Shown here: piece after piece, positions 1 to 4,949 of the stretch
Position numbering within the stretch: position 1 is the first letter of the stretch
Layout: each line of letters begins with the position of its first letter
NCBI GenBank assembly: GCA_946410535.1
Contig: CAMKAR010000164.1
Location: 1 to 5,366, forward strand
Reading direction: 5' to 3'
DNA length: 5,366 bases
Origin: an uncultured Bacteroidales bacterium
GTDB lineage: Bacteria; Bacteroidota; Bacteroidia; Bacteroidales; F082
Made by a program: the position numbers and the translations under genes
The notes under the pieces: generated by a model
The model's database searches: none
What the model was told of the DNA's origin: nothing
Seen by the model: only the letters and a program-made list of their open reading frames with translations

Positions 1-193
1 AAAATGTCTCATAAGGCATCTCCGTTCCTGTCACTTCAATGCCAAGTAACACTTTCAATCTAGCGCACTTTAGACGGACATCATAATAATCATTGATATT
101 GTCAATTCCTATGACATCATCGCCTCGTCTTGCCAATTCTTTTGCGACATACGATCCTATAAAACCTGCCGCACCAGTTACCAACATCCTCAT
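1..193 (-). CDS. NAD-dependent nucleotide-sugar epimerase, N-terminal 64 residues (UDP-glucuronate 4-epimerase-like), cut by the window edge
   Basis: The visible part is the NAD(P)-binding Rossmann start of an extended short-chain dehydrogenase/reductase. It begins [20 protein letters not shown], with the glycine-rich GxxGxxG dinucleotide site at residues 7-13. After the second strand comes [16 protein letters not shown] (residues 31-46). A D-N-x-N-D-Y-Y-D-x-x-L-K-x-x-R-L stretch is typical of UDP-glucuronate 4-epimerases and close relatives, which act in the cytoplasm to make UDP-galacturonate or related sugars for surface glycans. The active-site Tyr-x-x-x-Lys lies beyond the window, so substrate is inferred only. 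The ATG at 193-191 places the Rossmann strand right at the N-terminus, as is normal for the family. There is no clear Shine-Dalgarno sequence. The gene follows the AlbA_2-type gene after a 119-bp gap and fits the polysaccharide genes on the right side of the window rather than its immediate neighbour. Confidence 0.9.
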   Translation of the reverse strand, partial: MRMLVTGAAGFIGSYVAKELARRGDDVIGIDNINDYYDVRLKCARLKVLLGIEVTGTEMPYETF

Positions 194-309
194 AAAGCGT
201 AAATCACTTAATTATCAGTTGAAAAAACTCAAAAGAAATACTTTTATCAATCTTCGGGTCTTTTTTCAAATCACTTATTCTCCTTCAAAGTTGCAAGATT
301 CCCAAGCCG

Positions 310-345
310 AAACTATTCCTTGTCCAACACTTGCCAATAGCCGCC
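310..345. repeat. Left copy of a 36-bp imperfect direct repeat
   Basis: This copy spans the last codons, stop and first 3 bases after the stop of the 453-aa gene. It matches 3736-3771 in the same orientation at 33 of 36 positions, with an 18-bp perfect core, cacttgccaatagccgcc. The three mismatches are at 318, 324 and 327. The core encodes GYWQVL on the minus strand. The two copies are about 3.4 kb apart and bound the accessory block. Confidence 0.85.
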
Positions 346-1674
346 TCTCTTCTTTCCACCTCTACGCTCAATCAAGTTCTTATCGACAAGCACCCGGATT
401 ATCTTATTAAGCGTATTCCTTGGAATACCCAGATTTTCTATGATATCCGACGCATTGCAGCCTTCGTGTTCGCCAATATAATTCAGCACTTCTTCTTGAG
501 AAGAATTTAATGTGCCGTTTAATGTGCCGTTTAATGTGCCGTTTAATGTGCCGTTTAATGTGCCATCGCCATACTCAAAACCAGCCGTGAAACCATAGCT
601 TTCGTTTTTATAAAAGAAACGTAACTGCGGGTAAGCCAGTAGTTCCTTACGGATTCTCACAAACCCGCTACCGTATTTCTCAATGTCCTTTGTCAAATAA
701 AAGGCTTCGGCAATTTGCTTGTTGCGTGTGCTCGCTTTGTAGTTATCGGTTGCAAGCATCTCCACAGTGATGTTCCCGTATAAGCCACTTGGGTTAAAGT
801 ACTCTATCCGTTGGTCAAATACCTTTATCTGGACATCGGTGGGGCTTTGGTAATCGCGATGTACTATTGCATTCATAAGCAACTCTCGCACAGCTTCCAA
901 CGGATACTCAGGTATCTCGGTACGCTTAGTGCTGGCACCTGTGATATTGATGTCGAAAGCGAACTTCAAGTGTCCCACGATGGTTTGCATCGCCTCGTCG
1001 GCCACCTCGAAAAGCGTCCCGCTTATCATCTTGTCGGCAATGATCATGGAGGGGGTTTTGAAACGCCCGATATGCACATTATAGTGAGGGTCGTCTTTCG
1101 AGAACAGGAGCCATGCCGCATTGGTCGGGACACCTTCTTGCAAGAATCCCAACTTTTCCAAAGCCTCACGCGGGTCGTCGGGCAAGCGGAAACGCCCTGC
1201 CAAATTGACCTTGCCGATGAAAGTCTTTATCTTGTCTGCCGAAAGCGATGCAAATGAAGCGCCTATATGAGGATATGAGTCCCATGACGTGTTTCGCGTC
1301 TGCAAGATCATATTCGCTATCTCGCCTGCCGACAGCTGATGGTTGCTGTTGGCCTGACGCTTGTAGTAGCGGCCTTTCACCGCAACGGGTTTTATGGGAT
1401 ACTCCTGCACCGAAAGCACCACCACCTGTTTCCCTTCAATCTCCTCAATGTCGGCATCGGGGATGACACTGGGCTCGGTCTTGTGCTTTATCTCGTTGAT
1501 CCACTTCTGCACCGACTCGGGTTCCAAGTCCACGCCCACGGCCTCGCCCCTGTCGTTCACACCCACATACACCCTGCCCCCTTTGGCATTGGCAAAAGCC
1601 ACCAAAGTAACTATCACATCCTCGTTGAACGAGGTCTTGAACTCGGTATGTAAATCTTCTTTTGTGGGAAACAT
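313..1674 (-). CDS. AlbA_2 / Schlafen AAA_4-like ATP-binding protein with C-terminal winged helix (453 aa)
   Basis: This is a putative transcriptional regulator or nucleic-acid-associated ATPase; its cellular role is unknown. Residues 3-115 form an AlbA_2 (Schlafen AAA_4) domain, with EFKTSF at 11-16, FANAKGGRVYVGV at 27-39 and the RYYKR strand at 102-106. Residues about 255-345 look like a HATPase_c_4 domain: ELLMNAIVHRDY (264-275, with the Asn of the N-box), IEYFNPSG (290-297) and EKYGSGFVRI (332-341). A linker of five GTLN units (371-390) leads into a winged helix-turn-helix (about 391-450) ending GGYWQVLDKE. Length and domain order match intact family members, and no lesion is seen. The ATG at 1674 puts the AlbA_2 domain directly at the N-terminus. 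It lies 29 bp downstream of the orphan nuclease tail and 131 bp downstream of the 624-codon gene, and may share their transcript. Such genes are common accessory cargo in bacterial genomes; a defence or regulatory role here is only a guess. Confidence 0.88.
   Translation of the reverse strand: MFPTKEDLHTEFKTSFNEDVIVTLVAFANAKGGRVYVGVNDRGEAVGVDLEPESVQKWINEIKHKTEPSVIPDADIEEIEGKQVVVLSVQEYPIKPVAVKGRYYKRQANSNHQLSAGEIANMILQTRNTSWDSYPHIGASFASLSADKIKTFIGKVNLAGRFRLPDDPREALEKLGFLQEGVPTNAAWLLFSKDDPHYNVHIGRFKTPSMIIADKMISGTLFEVADEAMQTIVGHLKFAFDINITGASTKRTEIPEYPLEAVRELLMNAIVHRDYQSPTDVQIKVFDQRIEYFNPSGLYGNITVEMLATDNYKASTRNKQIAEAFYLTKDIEKYGSGFVRIRKELLAYPQLRFFYKNESYGFTAGFEYGDGTLNGTLNGTLNGTLNGTLNSSQEEVLNYIGEHEGCNASDIIENLGIPRNTLNKIIRVLVDKNLIERRGGKKRGGYWQVLDKE
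505..564 (-). repeat. Five tandem 12-bp units encoding (GTLN)5
   Basis: On the plus strand the unit is gtttaatgtgcc, repeated head to tail five times. The only variation is the first base of the left-most unit (att instead of gtt, a synonymous Asn codon). The unit is a whole number of codons, so gain or loss of units changes the protein by four residues without shifting the frame. The repeat encodes the linker between the ATPase-like domain and the winged helix of the 453-aa protein. Near-perfect identity between units points to recent expansion or ongoing slippage. Confidence 0.95.
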
Positions 1675-1703
1675 CGGTGGTAAATGTTTATCTCTTTCGC
1701 ATT

Positions 1704-1802
1704 CTATGCTCTTTCAATCCTGCAAGCGTGTTCCTTCGTCTTTCTGTCATAGCTTATGCCCACCAAAAGCAGGTTGCCGCCGTATTGCTTCAACCTGACA
1801 GT
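1704..1802 (-). pseudogene. Orphan C-terminal tail of an AAA-ATPase-like / PDDEXK_9 nuclease protein (32 codons)
   Basis: Directly after the tandem stops TGA-TAA (1808-1803) of the 624-codon gene, the same frame stays open for 32 codons up to TAG at 1706-1704. It has no start codon. The piece contains LKQYGGNLLLVGISYDRKTK and then EHACRIERA. The pattern L-L-V-G-I-x-Y-D-x-K-T-K-x-H-x-C-x-I-E is characteristic of the last strand pair of the PD-(D/E)XK domain that ends Bacteroidota AAA-ATPase-like (PF09820 plus PF08011-type) proteins. No upstream nuclease core (the D...ExK region) is visible, so this is a remnant and not a gene. It probably marks the end of an earlier full-length gene that was deleted, or overwritten by the present 624-codon gene. 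The recognition rests on memory of the family pattern, not a search. Confidence 0.65.
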
Positions 1803-1805
1803 TTA

Positions 1806-3680
1806 TCAACCCTTAAGATTGTTCCACCGCTCATTCACGTCGGCCCAGCAGCGACTACGCGAAAGAATGCGCCAAATCCTTTCCTCTCCCGACAACAAAA
1901 AAGACTGTTCCGAAACATCCTTGCCACTTAAGATGAAATCCAACGTGTCCAAAACGACAACAAACGACAGAGCCGAATTGCCTTTGAAGCCCAACCACGA
2001 ATCCTCTTCCGATACGTCGGCGTTCCATTTGGCAATGTAATTGTTATACATTTCCTCCAAGTCAATCTCTCCAACGCTTTTCACGGATCTGAGATAATCG
2101 GAAATAATATGAGCCTGCGTCAAGTTGTGACTGTCGTCGGCTCCAGGGAAGTCTTTGCTTATTCCTAATTTGCCTTTATAGGCGACAAATGGCATCGATT
2201 TCACCAGGGTGTCCGCATACGGATTGAAGAAATCCTCCAAATGCTTGAAATCCTTTTGGGAAACCCAATAGCACATCTGGTCCCTTCGATTGCATACGGC
2301 TATTTTTGCAGCAAATGTGTTTTCGGCATTTTCGAGAAGATACTTCAAAGACGAGATGAATACCTGCTCGACATCAGTATTATCAAAACAAGCGTATACC
2401 TTTAGGTTTTCGGGACGCCCTGGATAGCCGTCATCCTGACCATCGACACGTTCGTAGGTGACTTGTACCCAACTGCCCGAACTTGATACCGCACTAAAAT
2501 CCATCCATTTCCCATTCCCCCGATGCAGCTTTTCAAGTATGTTTTCAAGGTTTTGTACATCAACGACTAAACTTTCATCCTTGTTTATTTCTTGAATGTT
2601 TCCATAAATCTCGCCGATATCAAAGCGCGGATAGAATTTCTTGTATATGCTGCGCAGGAAGTCGTTCAACTCTACATACTTAAGAGACTGCTTGTCCAAA
2701 CGCTTTTCCCTTATGCCAATATTAGGAGAAATCCTAGGAACCATTGGCGAAAGTTCCTTTGCATATCTGATCTTTTCCTCGCGCAGGCCTTCCAACCTTC
2801 TCCGTTCCTCTTCTACCTTAGCTTGTTTGATTCTTGCCCTACCCTTAGCGACTTTTATTGGCCATTCATCTCCATCCGTACCAATCATCGGCGTATAATC
2901 AAATTTATGTCGGCTCGTTTCGCTCACAACCATTTCAGGGTATCTTTCATACAAATCATTGGCGAACACACTGAAATAGCGATAGGCCAGATATCGCCTG
3001 CCGGTAAACCACGAATCAGACGTTTCAACGGCATCGCCCAACTGCAAGAACACATCACAATATTTGTATACATCCTCAACGATAAAGTCCCTCAAGAAAT
3101 CACACATCTCCCCACCATAACCACACTCTGAAGAAACAGTCTCCAATCGGACCAAATTGTCAATCAGTACCGCAACCTTGTTTCTTCTTTGAGCCTCAAC
3201 TCCACCGATTTTCAGTAGCAATCGGCGGAACGAAGCCTTCAGATCCTCAATTGAAGTTATCTCCTCTATGACATCCAAGGCTTGTTCTTGGGACAAACAA
3301 TCAAAATAGCTGTTGTTCGTAGCATCATAAAGGTCATAGAACTGCTTGTAAACCTCCGACATCTTCTTCTTCACATATCCGATGGCCGTATCAAAGCCAT
3401 CGGCATCGAAATCGGAAAAATCAAGGTACAACGTCCTATAGGAATTGACTTCACTTTGGAAGAACTCACTATGGCAAATATCCAGATTTCCTAACACATT
3501 TTTCGAATCAATCGATTCGTCAAGAAAACAAGCGAAGGTCTTCAGAAAAAGCGAAGACCCAGTTCGCCCACAGTTTTCCAATGTCGTGTACCTATCCGCC
3601 AACAACCTCTCAAAGCAGCCAGTTTTATCGACATACTCCTCTGATTTCAAGAACTCTATGATTGACAAATAATTAATCAT
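1806..3680 (-). CDS. Divergent AAA-ATPase-like protein with degraded Walker motifs and an unrecognised C-terminal half (624 aa)
   Basis: Function unknown. Residues 1-260 follow the layout of the AAA-ATPase-like family (PF09820 type): EEYVDKT at 14-20, the Walker A position at 36-45, the YLDFSDFD strand at 85-92, and the Walker B position VAVLID at 169-174. Where the family has a Walker A like RPRRFGKSL, this protein has NCGRTGSSLF, so the phosphate-binding Lys is Ser. After the Walker B Asp there is Asn-175 where an acidic Glu is usual. ATP hydrolysis is therefore unlikely. A charged, probably helical linker (about 278-310, rich in Arg, Lys and Glu) leads to a C-terminal half (about 330-624) that lacks a visible PD-(D/E)XK nuclease. 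Around 425-530 (KVYACFDN, then MCYWVSQKDF, PFVAYKGKLGIS, and HNLTQAHIISDYL) it faintly recalls HopA1-type effector domains, which I hold weakly. The ATG at 3680 is the only plausible start, because an in-frame TAG lies six codons upstream. It ends in tandem stops TGA TAA. It appears intact over 624 codons despite the lost ATPase motifs, which suggests a retained non-enzymatic or repurposed role. Confidence 0.8.
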   Translation of the reverse strand: MINYLSIIEFLKSEEYVDKTGCFERLLADRYTTLENCGRTGSSLFLKTFACFLDESIDSKNVLGNLDICHSEFFQSEVNSYRTLYLDFSDFDADGFDTAIGYVKKKMSEVYKQFYDLYDATNNSYFDCLSQEQALDVIEEITSIEDLKASFRRLLLKIGGVEAQRRNKVAVLIDNLVRLETVSSECGYGGEMCDFLRDFIVEDVYKYCDVFLQLGDAVETSDSWFTGRRYLAYRYFSVFANDLYERYPEMVVSETSRHKFDYTPMIGTDGDEWPIKVAKGRARIKQAKVEEERRRLEGLREEKIRYAKELSPMVPRISPNIGIREKRLDKQSLKYVELNDFLRSIYKKFYPRFDIGEIYGNIQEINKDESLVVDVQNLENILEKLHRGNGKWMDFSAVSSSGSWVQVTYERVDGQDDGYPGRPENLKVYACFDNTDVEQVFISSLKYLLENAENTFAAKIAVCNRRDQMCYWVSQKDFKHLEDFFNPYADTLVKSMPFVAYKGKLGISKDFPGADDSHNLTQAHIISDYLRSVKSVGEIDLEEMYNNYIAKWNADVSEEDSWLGFKGNSALSFVVVLDTLDFILSGKDVSEQSFLLSGEERIWRILSRSRCWADVNERWNNLKG

Positions 3681-3735
3681 CTTTCCATCGGTGACCTATT
3701 AGATGAGGTCTAGAGAGCTAACCTTGTACTTCCAA

Positions 3736-3771
3736 AAACTATTACTTGTACAGCACTTGCCAATAGCCGCC
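3736..3771. repeat. Right copy of a 36-bp imperfect direct repeat
   Basis: This copy covers the end of the frameshifted winged-helix remnant, its TAA stop (3744-3742) and the first 6 bases after it. It is 33/36 identical to 310-345, and mismatches fall at 3744, 3750 and 3753. The match continues past the stop codon of the remnant, so it is a DNA-level relationship and more than protein motif conservation. Recombination between the two copies would remove the block holding the 624-aa and 453-aa genes. Confidence 0.85.
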
Positions 3772-3871
3772 CTCGTCAGGGTCGATGCGACGGACATGGC
3801 CTTTTTTTCTTCATAATGTCCAAGTCACATTGGATGGTTTTGCTCCATATGTTGTTAAACTCTAAACCGCC
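3742..3871 (-). pseudogene. Frameshifted C-terminal winged-helix remnant of an AlbA_2-type ATP-binding protein
   Basis: Read from just after the permease stop, one frame gives NNIWSKTIQCDLDIMKKK. After a one-base shift at the A7 run (minus strand, 3801-3807), the next frame gives GHVRRIDPDEGGYWQVLYK and TAA at 3744-3742. Joined, this is the end of a winged-helix domain of the kind T-I-Q-x-D-L-x-x-L/M-K-x-x-G-x-x-R-R-I-x-x-x-x-G-G-Y-W-x-V-L. The same GGYWQVL ends the intact 453-aa protein. One A fewer in the homopolymer would restore the frame. There is no start codon and no upstream AlbA_2 or HATPase domain. The fragment begins directly behind the permease gene, so the body of the gene was deleted. 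In the recognition helix a Cys stands where relatives usually have Arg (QCDL versus QRDL), a further sign of drift. Confidence 0.75.
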
Positions 3872-4753
3872 TCACACCGTATCCATAAAGCTCTTCTGCA
3901 CCTTGTTGAAAATCAGGATGCCGAGGGCAAGGACGACGAGCATAAATCCGAAGCTATAGGCCAACCAGCCCCAGCCAACAAACTCGCCTGCGCCCAAAGC
4001 CTCGTGCTTGAAAGTCTCGATGACTGGGGTCACGGGATTGAGGCACATGATGGTGGTCAAATCCATGCCCATCACCTGCTTGCCAGCCACCTGGCTCAAA
4101 GGATAGACGATAGATGTGGCATACATCCACAAAGAGACAAAAAAGGAGAACAGGATTTGCAAGTCGCGGTATTTGGTCGTCATCGACGAGATGATGATGC
4201 CGAAGCCCAAGGCCAATCCTGCCATCATCACTACCAACAGGGGGAAGAGCAGGAAATACCAATTGGGACTCGGCACCTGCCCAATGATGGCGTAATAAAT
4301 ATATACGATGACAAACAAGCCGAACTGGATGCCAAAACGCACCAAGTTGCTCGTGACGCTCGACAGAGGCATGATGAGCCTCGGGAAACACACCTTGCCG
4401 AAAATACCTGCATGGCTGACAAACGTGTTGGCCGTATGGTTCAGGTAGTCGGCAAAATACCGCCACATGCACACACCGCCAAGATAGAACAAAGGTTGAG
4501 AGATGCCGTCGGTGGGGATGCCCGCGATGCCGCCAAACACCACCATATACATGATGACCGTCAGGGCCGGCTGGATGAGCCACCACAACGGGCCAAGGAT
4601 GGTTTACTTGTAGGCCACCGTGATGTCGCGCTTCACAAACATCGTGTAGAGGTCGCGATAGTCCCATATTTCTTTCAGGTTCACCTCAAAAAGCCCGTTT
4701 CTCGGCTTGATAACAGTGGTCCATTTCTCGTTTTCCTGTTCCTTCTGTGCCAT
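3872..4753 (-). pseudogene. ABC-2 type polysaccharide export permease (Wzm family), interrupted by an in-frame TAA at codon 50
   Basis: This is the membrane subunit that, with a Wzt-type ATPase, exports lipid-linked polysaccharide across the inner membrane. From ATG at 4753 the frame runs MAQKEQENEKWTTVIKPRNG and on to DITVAYK, then TAA at 4606-4604, then TILGPLWWLIQP and a clean frame to TGA at 3874-3872. Family members read YKQTxLGPLW, so a single C-to-T change (CAA to TAA) explains the stop. The conceptual product is 293 residues, normal for the family. It has about six membrane segments (roughly 56-76, 87-103, 138-157, 165-188, 200-218 and 260-283) and the conserved stretches FGKVCFPRLIMPLSS, TTKYRDLQ, NPVTPVIETFKH and FNKVQKSFMDTV. 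No other lesion is seen, so the mutation is recent, a sequence error, or suppressed. A TTG at 4588 could in principle restart translation but would lose the N-terminal interface helix. No Wzt gene follows. Confidence 0.88.
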
Positions 4754-4901
4754 TTGCTTATGTTATGAAATTATACAGCTTCGCTATTCTCACTCCCATT
4801 AAGCAGCCTTAAACTCCTAATTTCAAGCTACTTACCAGAGTCAGTAAATCATCTGTATTCCCAGTCGAATCAAATCGTGCACCTTGCGCACTTTCAATTT
4901 G

Positions 4902-4909
4902 CAAAGATA
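4902..4909 (-). promoter_or_regulatory. Bacteroidota-type -7 promoter element TATCTTTG
   Basis: On the minus strand, TATCTTTG followed by CA matches the TAnnTTTG -7 element of the Bacteroidota primary sigma factor. It lies in the AT-rich gap between the sugar transferase stop and the permease start, facing the permease. A matching TTTG at the -33 position is not evident at the usual 19-21 bp spacing, so the call rests mainly on the -7 box and its position. It would give a leader of roughly 140 nt before the permease ATG, holding a short GTGC/GCAC inverted repeat (minus strand GTGCGCAAGGTGCAC) near its start. The gap contains no gene. Confidence 0.5.
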
Positions 4910-4949
4910 GTAATTTTATTCAATTCTGACCTACATTTCCGAAAAAAAA

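Noticed and set aside
93..410. Plus-strand open frame across the epimerase start and the 194-312 gap
   Set aside because: It overlaps two recognisable minus-strand gene ends and has low-complexity, motif-free content. The gap itself shows no convincing gene, promoter or terminator. The frame after the 453-aa stop gives only 13 residues (FRLGNLATLKENK), too few to assign.
505..564. Short regular repeats that could be mistaken for a CRISPR array
   Set aside because: The units are 12 bp, directly abutting with no spacers, and encode an in-frame peptide linker.
811..1257. Plus-strand open frame opposite the 453-aa gene
   Set aside because: It is antisense to conserved coding sequence with recognisable AlbA_2 and HATPase motifs. 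The plus-strand product shows no family features.
3736..3745. Promoter for the 624-codon gene (minus strand TAGTTTTTG)
   Set aside because: It has three bases between TA and TTTG instead of two, and no good -33 partner. Too weak to call.
3872..4588. Permease starting at TTG 4588 as a genuine shorter gene
   Set aside because: The TTG encodes a conserved Leu inside the first membrane segment (GPLWW). Upstream codons in the same frame match the family back to ATG 4753, so the short version is an artefact of the internal stop.
3954..4667. Long minus-strand open frame overlapping the permease in another phase
   Set aside because: Its translation is His/Arg-rich with no membrane character, while the overlapping frame gives a textbook ABC-2 permease. 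It is a shadow of a GC-rich gene.
4004..4768. 254-codon plus-strand open frame opposite the permease
   Set aside because: The composition (His, Asp, Gln and Arg rich, no motifs) is what the antisense of a membrane-protein gene gives. No promoter or homologous pattern was recognised.
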